Below, piece by piece: positions 24,249 to 35,160 of a stretch of DNA of 64,000 nt. The stretch lies in NCBI GenBank assembly GCA_034401795.1, contig CM067374.1, positions 95,300,511-95,364,510 of the forward strand, in the 5' to 3' direction. The notes under the pieces were generated by a model that saw only the letters and a program-made list of their open reading frames with translations, did not search any database and was not told the DNA's origin. The first letter of the stretch is position 1. Each line of letters opens with the position of its first letter. This stretch comes from Chaetoderma sp. LZ-2023a (taxonomy: Eukaryota > Mollusca > Caudofoveata > Chaetodermatida > Chaetodermatidae). The translations under genes were made by a program, and so were the position numbers.

Positions 24249-25198
24249 TCAGGGTTGCATATTAATATTTTTCTCCAAGATACGCTCACAGCCCGGCTCC
24301 AAGTAAATCATAAGAGACTCGTAAACAAGCCTGTTGAATAAAGCGACGAGGCAGCATGCATGGACTCCATTTGCACGCAGACACGGTTCAAACAACACAA
24401 CACGCAACGGGAAGAGAAAGGGATCATGGAGAGGGCTGGACATTGTGCTATGGTATTTGAGTATCTCTTCTCCAACATACACATGGGGACGACAGAGGCA
24501 CAGCTCCGAAAATTCTAGTAGATCTCTCACATTATGCCCAATATTTACAACATCTAATGGAGCAATTAGTGACGAAAGGCAAAGGCACTTTCAATCCGTT
24601 TATCCTCTAGAAAAACTATGTTTTGGAATACTTAGAAGTCAGCGTCTCTAGGATTACACTGCCGCAAACTGTGGTGACAAGTTTTTTGAAATTGAAATAT
24701 TTGCAAAGAACATTTGCATTGGAAAATCTGCCCAGTTGAGTGAAGAATGTGTTCTAAGGCCTGACCATCATCTATGGCAGGGAAAGGTACATATAAGCTT
24801 TTGTACACAAACATATAGCCTCGAATTAATTCAATATATACTTCAGAATGTGAGTCCATTATAAATTAGAAACCAGAGTATTTGCTACTGTGTGGTCGCT
24901 TGCAATTCATTGCTCGTCTTGTATAAGCAAAATATAGTATGCGCCTTATTTGTTTGATATCAAGATATAATTTATGTGGTTTCTGTTCTGGCAGCGTGTC
25001 TCTCTTTTGATGTTTTCGAACGTGGATGGTCGTGGCGCAAGTATTTTGTCTGTCGACAAAATAAGTGTCTAGACATATTGACGATTTTCTCTGAGTTCTT
25101 GCTATTTGTATAGTTTCGTCAATATAATGTTTCCCTAAATTGAAAAACTCATCCACTCGCTCACAAGAGTTTATAGAAAATATAATAAATAACAACAA
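24249..25198 (-). other. Possible decayed coding region, unrecognised
   Basis: On the minus strand two frames (25198-24866 and 24859-24632) lie in the same phase and are separated by a single stop. A third frame (24530-24249, open further upstream without a start) follows in another phase. The peptides have no motif I know. The DNA is AT-rich, so part of this openness may be chance. Confidence 0.2.
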
Positions 25199-25343
25199 AT
25201 ATGTGTGATGGCGGGGGTGGGATGGGGTTGGGGGAGAAAGATAATACTTTCACGCCGGTCTTCTCCGTAAGTACCAACTGTGTTGGGAAACTAAGGAATC
25301 AAGGATTTCGGGCTGACATCCGCATACAGAGGCAACTCTGATT

Positions 25344-26230
25344 ATGTCTACCCTTCTTCAAACAAGGAACTGCGCTCGACATCCTCGGACGACTCAATCT
25401 TCCCAGGAGCTTACCATAGCTATGTGGAATGTACGTGGCCTGAGTGCAACATCAAGGAGGCAAACCTTAGGTGCAGACTGTGAACACTATAACATCGATA
25501 TTGCATGCATCAAGCGACTAAAGTAGCTAAACACTCAGAGCAGCAACTACACAAGGCCATAAGCTAGTGCTCATGGAGCAAAAACAGGCCACATACCGGG
25601 GCTTAGGTTTCGTAATCGAACCAAGGGTCTTGGATCATGTCATTAGTTTTGGATGCGTCAGTGATCGCGTGGCATTCATCGACCTGGCTATACCTACGCG
25701 AAAACACACTATCACTAAGCGTCGAATTGTCAACGCATACGGCCCACATACCGAAAAAGACTAAGAGAATCCTGCAATATTAGATTCCTTCTATGCAGAA
25801 CTGAGCTCCGTCATTACAATCCCAGCTATATGGCAACTGTTCGTCTGTGGAGATTGCGGACAAAAGTTCACGACTTGGCTTATGCATGGGATCCTATGGA
25901 GAGGGCACACACAACAGCAATGGAGATGCACTGGTGGCATTCCTTAGTTCCAATGGCCTATTTGTCACAAATCCGGCTTTCAAACACCCATGCCGTCACC
26001 GGACAACATAGACTGGACACATTACTGATCGCAAAGCCCCAAAAGGTTCTAAGGCTACAACAGCTGTCTTCAAGCAAATAGACTTCATACTATGCAAGAC
26101 AGAAGCAAAACCCTTACTCCGGAACGCTCGTTCGTATGGAGACACAGACCTCAATTCTGACCATAAGCTAGTCATTGCATTCCTTCAGATGAACGATCTC
26201 TACCTAATGTATAAACACCATACCAGGTAA
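25344..26230 (+). pseudogene. Family B endonuclease (EEP) domain, broken
   Basis: N-terminal strand TIAMWNVRGLSATSRRQTLG at about 25411-25470 is typical of LINE apurinic-type endonucleases. The segment expected to read CIQE reads ACIKRLK and then stops, so the catalytic Glu is lost. GLGFVIEPRVLDHVISF and RRIVNAYGPHTEKD (25601-25764) follow in the same domain order. The C-terminal motif is SDHKLVIAF near 26155-26185, in yet another frame. At least three frame changes separate these pieces, so no active endonuclease is encoded. Confidence 0.75.
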
Positions 26231-26284
26231 GAGGGTAGAGTCACCTATAACCTACCCAAGCTCATCAGCGACACTGACACGCAA

Positions 26285-27720
26285 ATGTCATACAAAAAAG
26301 CCCTCATGGAGCAGATAGTTAACATCGATGTCGGCTCTGATCCAAACGAAACCCGAACCAAAATACTGAAACTTATGGAATCATCCGCTACCAGCACCAT
26401 AGGTGTTCTTAAAAACAACGAAACTAGGTATACTGACGACCCGCTAGTAGTAAAACTGTCAGCAGAGCAGAAAGCGCTATGGCTGCGCATCTGTCAAAGT
26501 GGCCAAAGTGAAGCCCGCACAAAACTACGACGGGAGCGCAATATTATTCTGTGCCACATTAGCGAACGCTTTAAAGATCTTGCTATTCAACAGGCAGACT
26601 CCCTAGCAGATGAAATCACTGCCACGGATGACTGTCACAAAATGTTTCTGGCAGCCCGAGCCCTGAGAGTTACTGACTACACACCATCACTCACTGTACA
26701 TAACTCTGAAGGACATCTTATCGGGACTGACCAGGGAAAAGCCGAGGCGATCCGTGAATGGTTTAATAAACAGTTCACTGACAACGATGATGAGCCCTGG
26801 TACCCGTTCTCAGTCGACCCCAGCTCATTACTAACACCAATTAGAACAGCAGAAGTTGAGAAGGCACTTAAAGCCCTGCAAAATGGATGTGCATCTGGAC
26901 CTGATGTCATGAGCAATGAACTATTCAAATATGTAAGTGACATTATCTCAAAACCGATCACGCACCCAATCATTTCATCTTGTATGCACCACGTTCCCAT
27001 CAACGCTGTAGGCCAAGGCACCATTATCGGACTACCCAAGACCAAGAAGCCACCTGGGGCCTCCAGCCAATCTGTGGCCCATTGTGCTCCTCAACAGCAT
27101 GCGGAAAATCCTATCCAATGTTACTCTATGCCGCATCCGAGACAAGATCGATTACGTCACCAGATCACGTCAAAGTGGCTTCAAATGTGGACGCAGCTGC
27201 ACAGACAGTGTATGGGCTGAACGCATGCTTGTGTCGGTAGTCATGCCCAAACACTGGGACTTCCACAAAATGGGAATTGACATGTCACGAGCCTTCGACA
27301 CAATTAAACGCCCCTAGATGTACTATGTCAGGCCAGTTGCAATGAAGATGAGCTACGACATCAAGCCGAGAGTACGCGTCAAGTCAGTGAAGTCTGTCGA
27401 GGTTGAGACATCAATCGGCTCCCCGCAGAGGGATGGTCTATCTCCGGTGCTTTTCACCTGCTACCTTGCTGCCGCATTGAAATCTGTGCGGGAAAGTTCC
27501 ACAAGACCACCCCCCCCACCCAGTGTCAATACTGGGCATGCCACTAGAGATGGAATATGCCGACGATGTAGACTTCATAGACGAGGAAAAGAAACCCATG
27601 ACGAACTTCTCCCAATAGCTGCAAGCAAACTAAAAATTGAGAATCTCTTTATGAATGAATCCAAAACAGAGTTCACCCACATATACCTATCGCAAAGCAT
27701 AAAACTATAGAAAATTACGG
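26285..27720 (+). pseudogene. Family B reverse transcriptase, broken
   Basis: The largest frame (26285-27220) holds the linker and RT fingers, including ALQNGCASGPDVMSNELFKY and GTIIGLPKTKKPPG, and then shifts. NSMRKILSNVTLC and SGFKCGRSC follow at 27084-27230. RT motif A is GIDMSRAFDTIKRP (27276-27316), with the metal-binding Asp kept, and a stop follows at once. GSPQRDGLSPVLF (27418-27456) is motif B, and MEYADDVDFID (about 27551-27583, another frame) is the YADD box. SKTEFTHIYLS closes the palm/thumb. Catalytic residues are present but not in one frame. Confidence 0.85.
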
Positions 27721-27910
27721 CCCACTTCGTGGCGGCGAACCATGGAGGAAAAGTAAAATCCTGGGCTCACTGTTTTGTAGTACTGCTGACATTTCTGCAC
27801 GCTGCGTCCTGGGGAACATAGCTTTCCGGTCCTTCTGGAAGCTAGGGATTCGTAGATCAAAGATGCCCTTGATAAAGAGACCACCTTTATAAAATGCAAC
27901 CTGCGGAGCC

Positions 27911-28226
27911 TTGATGCTGTATAACTGTAACAGCTGGGCAGCGCCAAAGGCAGCTCTAGACAAACTCGATGCCAGCCACCGCAAACACCTACGCACCATC
28001 ACTGGACACCGATGGCCAGACAGCATAATTTCCAATGATGCACTATACAAGATGTGTAATATGTCGCCGCTGTCTGTAAAAGGTGCCCAGCAAAGATGGT
28101 CCATGTTTGGTCAATCCTTCATGACTCTTTACACGAAATTTCGTGACAAACAGAATTTCATGAACACCACCTCATGCGAGCTAATTCAGGTTTGGGAGTA
28201 CTTCAATTCACTCTACGCCAATGCTA
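27911..28226 (+). pseudogene. Family B C-terminal tail
   Basis: Open frame with NCNSWAAPKAALDKLDASHR, KHLRTITGHRWPD and NMSPLSVKGAQQRWSMFGQ, the conserved post-RT tail of such elements. The same segment recurs in pieces at 51110-51300 (plus strand) and 59100-59400 (minus strand), which makes it the best marker of the family in this window. The frame then runs into satellite I. Confidence 0.75.
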
Positions 28227-29544
28227 ACTGTCGCCATTTCACTGCACCCTGCCTACAATGGCGATGGCGGTGACAATTGCGACTGCCAGCATTTCAGTCT
28301 TCCCTGTCGATAGTCGACAATGGCGACAATTGCGACTGTCGGCATTTCAATGTTCCGTGTTGACAGTCGACGATGACGATAATTGCGACTGTCGGAATTT
28401 CAGTCTTCCCTGCCGACAATGGCGATGATGGCGACAATTGTCGACTCTCGACATTTCATTCTTCCCTATCGATGATAACGCCAATTGTAATGGTTGACAT
28501 TTCACTCTACCCTGTTGACAGTCGACAATGGCGACGATGGCGACGATGGCGACAATTGCGACTGTCAGCATTTCAGTCTTCCCTGTCGACAGTCGATGAT
28601 GATGACAATTGCGACTGTCGGCATTTCAGTCTTCCCTATCGACGATAGCGCCAATTGTAACTGTTGACATTGCACTCTACCCTGTCGACAGGCGACAATG
28701 GCGGCGATGGCGACAATTGCGACTGTCGGCATTCAGTCTTCCCTGTCGACGATAGCGCCAATTGTAACTGTCGACATTTCACTCTACCCTGTCAACAGTC
28801 GACAATGGCGACGATGGCGACAATTGTGACTGTCGGAATTTCAGTCTTCCCTGTCGACGATAGCACCAATTGTAACTGTAGACATTTCACTCTACCCTGT
28901 CGACAATGGCGACAATTGCGACTGTCGGCATTTCAGTCTTCCCACTCGACGATAGCGCCAAATGTAACTGTCGACATTTCACTCTACCCTATCAACGGTC
29001 GACAATGGCGACGATGGCGACAATTGTGACTGTCGGAATTTCAGTCTTCCCTGTCGACAATGGCGACGATGGTGACAATTGTCGATGGTCGACATTTCAG
29101 TCTTCCCTGTCGACGATAGCGCCAATTGTAACTGTCAACATTTCACTCTACCCTGTCGACGATGACGACAATTGCGACTGTCAGCATTTCAGTCTTCCCT
29201 GTCGACAGTCGACGATGATTACAATTGCGACTGTTGGCATTTCAGACTTCCCTGTCGACGATAGCGCCAATTGTAACTGTCGACATTTCACTCTACCCTG
29301 TTCACAGTCGAAAATGGCGACAATTGCGACTGTCGGCATTTCAGTCTTCCCTGTCGACGATAGCGCCAATTGTAACTGTCGACATTTCAGTCTTCCCTGT
29401 CGACAATGGCGACGATGGCGACAATTGTAGAATGTCGGCATTTCAGTTTTCCCTATCGACGATAGCGCCAATTGTAACAGTCGACATTTCACTCTACCCT
29501 GTCGACAGTCCACAATGGCGACAATGGCGACAATTGTGACTGTC
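28227..29544. repeat. Satellite I, left block: two-part minisatellite
   Basis: Alternating half-units of about 46-48 bp. Type alpha contains CATTTCAGTCTTCCCTGTCG; type beta contains GATAGCGCCAATTGTAACTG and CATTTCACTCTACCCTGTCG. Together they give a higher-order unit of about 90-105 bp, expanded by extra GGCGACGAT steps. CGACAATTGTCG and GTCGAC palindromes recur in every unit. Several unit lengths are multiples of three, so long peptide-repeat frames run through both strands; I do not consider them genes. Confidence 0.95.
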
Positions 29545-29556
29545 GGCACTTCAGTC
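29545..29556. repeat. Left target-site duplication of LINE A copy 1
   Basis: GGCACTTCAGTC, repeated exactly at 33508-33519. The array consensus at this spot is GGCATTTCAGTC, so both flanks share a private T-to-C variant, which supports a genuine duplication. Confidence 0.85.
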
Positions 29557-29668
29557 ACCTGTTTAAGACGACATGCTCGGCCCCAACGTGGCGCAGGGGT
29601 GTAACCCACTGGGTGTCAATCCAGACATTTGGAGGGGCTAACCAGAGCATTATGGACAAGTCAAATGA

Positions 29669-30548
29669 ATGAAACGTGGCGAACGAATCAACCGAAATGG
29701 TGATCGCCCTGTGAGGATCCGCCAGGCAGGTTCAGCGCCGGGCTCCACGCCTCGAAGGAGCCCACCCTCAGCTACTGGAGCGCCCATCAACTCGTCTTGT
29801 GGAGCCAGGGGACGAGGATGGAGAGCTACTGGCCAACCGAAAGAGAAGACCAAACCCAAAGAGAACCCCAGTATCAACATCATGCAGCGGAACGCAGAAG
29901 GGGTTACCAACAAGAAATCAGAGCTCGAACAGTTCCTGTACGAAAACAAGATTGCTATCTGCTACATCCAAAAGACCCACCTGCAAGAAGGAAAACCATT
30001 TAAGATCAGAGGTTACCAGATTTTCCGGTGTGATCGAAGAGGAAGAAAGAAAGGCGGGGTGATCACCTTGGTCCGAAACAGCGTGAACGCCAGCCAGATC
30101 AAAACCTTTATGGAAGAGGCAGAATATATCAAGATCAAGGTAACAACCAGCAATTCTGTGATTGACATTGTCAATTATTACTGCCCTAATAACAAGAATC
30201 TCTCACTTGACACAATCCAGGTCCCGAACTGCCACTGCCTCATTGCAGGAGACTTTAATAGCCAGTCTCAGAGATGGGGGATACAGAACACTTGATAAAC
30301 GAGGAGAAGACATTGAAGCATGGCAAGATGAAAAGCATCTTTTACTTGTCAACGATCCCACAGATCAACCTACCTTCTACTCGCGCCGGTGGCACTCGAC
30401 AACAATGCCGGACTTGGCATTTTGTACAGAAGACATTCACAGAAACCTCAGTAGAGTGGGTGGATCGCAGTTAGGAGGAAGCGACCACCGCCCAGTCCTC
30501 CTCTCTCTCTTTCTGGAAGTATTTCGACAAGTTCACCTCAACATCTAA
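29669..30548 (+). pseudogene. Family A endonuclease (EEP), one frameshift
   Basis: Frame 29669-30295 starts with a basic Pro/Arg-rich leader, then INIMQRNAEGVTNKKSELEQ and FLYENKIAICYIQKTHLQEG. The family expects IQETHL, so the catalytic Glu is replaced by Lys. GGVITLVRN and IAGDFNSQSQRWG (catalytic Asp/Asn) follow. After a shift near 30270 the frame 30162-30548 continues with TMPDLAFCT and GSDHRPVLLSLF, the C-terminal SDH box. The next segment (30549-31010) is the usual linker (NYKKANW-like). Confidence 0.85.
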
Positions 30549-31012
30549 GGTGGAACTACAAAAAGGCAAATTGGAGTCTCTTCGGCATTCGTTCCAATGA
30601 GCTTACCCAAAACATAGCAGTAGAAGGGAGAAACATCAACAATGCGGTCAAGGAATTTAATTCAAGTATCCTCAAGTCTTCCAACGGAGCGATTCCTCGA
30701 GGGTTCAGGAAAAGCTACCGCCCCTACTGGACAACAGAACTGCAAGCAGCACATGATAAACTAGAGAAAGCCAGAGAAGATACAGAGGGTAATCCCTGTC
30801 ATGAAAACCACTTCACACTACAACAAACTAAAGCCAGGTATCTAAAGACCAAGCCGGAGGCCAAATGAAGAAGCTGCAGGAAAAAGACGGCAGGGTTTAA
30901 TTTAGAGAGAGACACCACAAAGCTATGGAGACTGACTAAAGCACTGAATGATGAGGGTGTCTGGGGAGAGAAGATTACTCTTGAAAAAGATGGACAAACA
31001 CTGTCAGGGCAG

Positions 31013-32184
31013 ATGGCTGCATATGCAAAAGAAAGCAACATTTCTATACCACGAATACGTCAAAAAGAGGTTAGAAAAGAGCAAAAGGAAAGAACAGACA
31101 CCAACACTCACGATGCAATGAAAGTTGACATTAGTTTCGCAGAACTGAAGAAGTCTATCCGCCAATTGAAGAAGAAGAGATCTACCGGGCCAGATGGCAT
31201 TGCGAATGAAATGATCCAACACCTTGGTAATGCATCTCTCCGCAAGTTGCTAGACATCTTTAATCTCAGTTGGACCAATGGAGAGGTTCCTCAGTGCTGG
31301 AAGGAAGCCAGAATGACCCCTATTCTGAAAAAAGGGAAGAACAAGACGAAAGTACTGAGCTACCGTCCTATCAGTCTTACAAGCTGCATATGCAAGACCA
31401 TGGAACGCATCGTCAACCAATGGTTGCAGTGGTACCTGGAGTCGGAGAACATTATAGTTTCAGAGCAGGCTGGCTTCAGAAAATACAGGAGCACAGAAGA
31501 TCAAACAACACATCATGCACAGGTCATAGAGGACACTTTTCAAGCCAAGAAGGTGATGCTAGCTGCCTTTATCGATCTGCAGAAGGCATTTGACAAGGTG
31601 TAGAAGGATGGCCTCCTCGTGAAGCTCCAGTGCACAGGCATCGGTGGCAACATGTTCCGATGGACCAAGTCATACCTACACAATCGCAGAGCTAGGGTGC
31701 CGGTGGATGGACAATCTGGAGAGAGTGTATTGCTGAGACAAGGGGTACCACAAGGCGAGTAGTATCACCAACTCTGTTCATACTCTTCATTAATGACATT
31801 GTAGCAGAGCTGCCCAATGGGATCCAAACAGCCCTCTATGCAGATGACTTCGTACTCTGGTATACCGAGGAGTACACAACGACTGCCACGTACAGAATGC
31901 AGCTCGCCTTGGACAGAATTACAGCTTGGGCCAATCGCTGGTGTATTACCATCAACAAAGAAAAATTATCAGCCATGCTATTCTCACTGTCCACCAAAAC
32001 CAAGGTTGGCAATCTGACACTGGACGGTACTCCACTCGAGGACGAGGACAAGCAGACATACCTGAGAGTCACCTACGACGGAGGATTAACATGGAAAGAG
32101 CACATACAGAACGCAGAGGCAAAGGCCAGAAGAAAGCTAAACATCATGAGGAAGCTGGCAGGAACAAAGTGTGGGTGCCAATGA
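31013..32184 (+). pseudogene. Family A reverse transcriptase, stop and frameshifts
   Basis: Frame 31013-31603 holds RSTGPDGIANEMIQHL, then SYRPISLTSCICKTMERIVN, EQAGFRKYRSTEDQ and FIDLQKAFDKV (motif A Asp). A TAG at 31601-31603 follows directly, where Trp is usual in the family. LRQGVPQGE (motif B) is followed by a shift. YADDFVLW (about 31837-31860) is the catalytic box, in the frame that includes 31897-32184. That frame ends at TGCCAATGA next to a G-run (32173-32175). Both the TAG and the G-run break recur in copy 2. Confidence 0.9.
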
Positions 32185-32446
32185 AAGGATCCCCAAGACC
32201 ATCCACCTAGGTGCCGTACGACCACACCTTGAGTATGGATCCGGCTTATGAATGACGGCAGCTAAATCTCATCAACAGAACCTCGACAGAGTACAAAACC
32301 AGGCACTGCGCATCATCACTGGTGGATGAGATCAACACAAACAGAAAAAAGGGAGCAGACAGCAGGCATCCCCCCCACTTAGTAAAGGAAGGGAATGCAA
32401 AGCACTGATCCAAGCTGCAAAGTTCAAATCGTTCAACAACCACCCG

Positions 32447-33507
32447 ATGAAGATCAGGCAAGCACAGCTGTCATCAGGAAGACTTAAAGGATCAAGTGTT
32501 GTGAAAGAGACAAAAGCACTTCAAAGGAAACACCAAGAAATGTTGCCAGCACAAATAGAACACCCAAACCACACCCTTGATCCTCCACCCTGGGAAAACA
32601 AACTAGAGAGCATAGCTATTCGCACCACAGTACCTCATCTCACAACCAAAGATGAACACAGTGATGTGAGCAAGAAGGCCCTGATCCTAGCCATGCTGGA
32701 AGAAATGTACCCTCAGGAGACATGGATAAGGATCCACACAGATGGATCAGCCAAAGATGCAATTAGGAGCGGAGGTGCGGACTGCACATACAGTATCCAA
32801 ACGGACAACATGTGTCAGCTGCAATACCGACAGGCAAACACTGCACAAACTACAGAGCTGAAGTCGAAGCACTGGTCCATGCAGCTAATACCATCAGCAG
32901 AACAGCAGTCCCTATTGCACAGATTGTCTTTTTATCTGATGCCCGCTCCGTCCTTGAGGCTATCACCAAAGGTAAGCTGCCACAACTTGAAGAAGCACTA
33001 CAAACCATCAAATGCTTTCGGATAGCATTGCAGTGGATCCCCTCACACTGTGGAGTCCAAGGAAATGAGGAAGCAGACAAGATGGCAAAGGTGGGTGCAG
33101 AGGAGAATCAGACAGAAAACATGATTACACATACAGAGATGAAGACTATCATCAAGTCACTCTATAGAACACATCAATCAGAAGATGCCTACCATCATCT
33201 CTCGAGGCCAGAGCAAGTGACCATTTTTCGTCTCAGAACTGGACATAACAGACTAAACCAACACATGTACAGGCGGTTCCACCTTACGACATCGCCCGCT
33301 TGTCCTTGTGGAGAAGCAAAACATACCACAGAGTACATACTTCAATGTTGCAGTACATATCAGCTGAGGAGAGAAGAGATCTGGCCTTTGTCAACCTCTT
33401 TTCTTGAAAAGCTGTATGGCCATGTGGAAGAACTGCAGAAAACCACAGATTTCATCTTGAGAACGCTCTCCAAGTGTGATACCAGCGATCAAAAAGAAGA
33501 AGACGAA
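32447..33507 (+). pseudogene. Family A RNase H and C-terminal region, one frameshift
   Basis: Frame 32447-33025 includes WIRIHTDGSAKDA (first catalytic Asp), then shifts by one base near 32778. Frame 32812-33804 carries NYRAEVEALVHA (Glu), FLSDARSVLEA (Asp) and IPSHCGVQGNEEADKMAK (last Asp), a full RNase H core. A C-terminal region RLRTGHNRLNQHMY...CPCGEAKHTTEYILQC follows, a Cys/His pattern usual in these elements. A one-base deletion near 33466 relative to copy 2 removes the normal stop, so the frame runs on into the satellite. Confidence 0.9.
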
Positions 33508-33519
33508 GGCACTTCAGTC
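33508..33519. repeat. Right target-site duplication of LINE A copy 1
   Basis: GGCACTTCAGTC, identical to 29545-29556. Confidence 0.85.
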
Positions 33520-34195
33520 TTCCCTGTCGACAATAGCGCCAATTGTAACTGTCAACATTTCACTCTACCCTGTCGACAATCGACAATGGCGACGATGGCG
33601 ATAATTGTGACTGTCGGCATTTCAGTCTTCCCTGTCGACGATAGCACCAATTGTAACTGTCGACATTTCACTCTATCCTGTCGACAGTTGACAATGTCGA
33701 CGATGGCGACAATTGTCGACATTTCAGTTTTCCCTGTCAATGATAGCGCCAATTGTAACTCTCGACATTTCACTCTATCCTGTCGACAATGGCGACAATT
33801 GTGACTGTCATTTCAGTCTTCCCTGTCGACGATAGCACCAATTGTATCTGGCGACATTTCACTCTACCCTGTCAACAGTCGCCAATGGCGACGATGGCGA
33901 CAATTGTGACTGTCGGAATTTCAGTCTTCCCTGTCGATGATAGCGCCAATTGTAGCTGTCGACATTTCACTCTACCCTGTCAACAGTCGACAATGGCGAC
34001 GATGGCGACAATTGTGACTGTCGGAATTTCAGTCTTCCCTGCCGACAATGGCGACGATGGTGACAATTGCCGACCGTCGACATTTCAGTCTTCCCTGTCG
34101 ACGATAGCGCCAATTGTAACTGTCAACATTTCACTCTACCCTGTCGACAATGGCGATGATTGTCGACTGTTAGCATTTCGGCCTTCCCTGCCGCC
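33520..34195. repeat. Satellite I, right block
   Basis: The same alternating alpha/beta half-units continue directly after the target duplication, so the two blocks were one array of about 2 kb before the LINE inserted. The array ends near CTTCCCTGCCGCCCGG. Confidence 0.95.
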
Positions 34196-34197
34196 CG

Positions 34198-34371
34198 GAA
34201 AATGTACATAAGACAATGGATAGCAGATATAGAGAATCTTACGCAAGTTTCCATTTCATACAAATTTATCACATGAGCTTAGTAAGATCTCATTTGGAAC
34301 ACACATTAGAGAGTTGCAAATAAGATCAGACTAAACAAGTTTGATAAATTTGATGTGAAATGGCAACAAGC
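34198..34371. repeat. Direct repeat R1, copy 1, with inverted arms
   Basis: Matches 34987-35160. Inside, CCATTTCATACAAATTTATC and GATAAATTTGATGTGAAATGG form an inverted pair, so each copy contains a hairpin of about 115 bp. Confidence 0.8.
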
Positions 34372-34888
34372 GGTTTTCTTGCATTATACATGTAGCTCTG
34401 GCAAATATGGGATATTGGATATGGGAGGATTCCATTGAAACAGAATCATAGTACTGTGTATTGAAGCAATATGACTAGTGAAGACATTTGGGAGCATAGC
34501 ACTGTCTCTTAATATATACAAAGGAATTGTGAGAATAGCTTCATAAGATCTTACCAGAGCAAGAAAGTTTGGTTAATTTTCGGGCAAGAAAGTGTGGTTA
34601 ATTGTAAGTAGTTCATGGGAGAATATGGATGGATTTCATTGAAATCAATTCAAAACACAGAAGTATTATGCCAATGAATAATGATTGTGAGCAAAGGTTC
34701 AGAAGTCTTCGAAAGCTGGTATAGACAATTTTTCAAAATTTTGCATTGTTCAGGACTTGGAGGTAACTCTGGCAAAAACGGATGTATTTTGACGAAAGGC
34801 ACGTGCACATCTTCAGGTGGTACTGGTACCATCTAACATGTGCAGCAACATTCTTTTCAAAATAATCACCACGACAGAATGTCACAAA
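34372..34888. other. No gene seen
   Basis: AT-rich interval between repeated blocks. Nothing recognised. Confidence 0.4.
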
Positions 34889-34962
34889 ACAAGGCAATGT
34901 ACATGAAAGACAATTTAATGTATTACATTATTTACATAAATTTTAAATAAAATTTACATAAT
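34889..34962. repeat. Direct repeat R2, copy 1
   Basis: AATGTACATGAAAGACAATT, TATTACATTATTTACATAAA and AATAAAATTT recur in order at 35547-35620. Confidence 0.7.
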
Positions 34963-34986
34963 AACTGAGAACATGGACTGAACAAG

Positions 34987-35160
34987 AAAATGTACATTAG
35001 GCAATTGATAGAAGACAGAGGATTTTACATAAGTTTCCATTTCATATCAAATTTATCACAGGAATTTAGTAAGATCTCATTTGTAACACGCATTAGAGAA
35101 TTGCAAATAAGATCAGACTAAACAAGTTTGATAAATTTGATGTGAAATGGCAACAAGTGT
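34987..35160. repeat. Direct repeat R1, copy 2
   Basis: Second copy of the 34198 repeat. Both start GAAAATGTACAT and end GGCAACAAG. The TGTACAT...GGCAACA ends are LTR-like (TG...CA), but no target duplication or internal retroelement sequence is visible. Confidence 0.75.

Larger units (their letters stand above)
25309..28226 (+). mobile_element. Non-LTR retrotransposon, family B, copy 1 (degraded)
   Basis: The 5' boundary is set by homology to antisense copy 2: both begin at CGGGCTGACATC (25309 here, complement at 60398-60409). It carries an endonuclease-RT polyprotein and a conserved C-terminal tail, spread over several frames. The 3' end is lost where satellite I begins. No RNase H is seen and no target duplication can be placed. 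The clade is not assigned; the RT belongs to the broad endonuclease-bearing LINE group. Confidence 0.8.
29557..33507 (+). mobile_element. Non-LTR retrotransposon, family A, copy 1 (I/Nimb-like with RNase H)
   Basis: A 3951-bp insertion into satellite I with a 12-bp target duplication. It begins ACCTGTTTAAGACGACATGC and ends in an A/AAG-rich tail (ATCAAAAAGAAGAAGACGAA). Domain order is endonuclease, RT, RNase H, then a Cys-rich C-terminal region. No separate ORF1 precedes the endonuclease. This order is known in the I superfamily (I, Nimb and relatives); the clade name is inference. Frameshifts and stops make it inactive. Confidence 0.9.

Noticed and set aside
28906..29609. Repeat protein genes of 140-174 codons in satellite I
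   Set aside because: Both strands are open at once, with no start context, splice sites or consistent frame between blocks.
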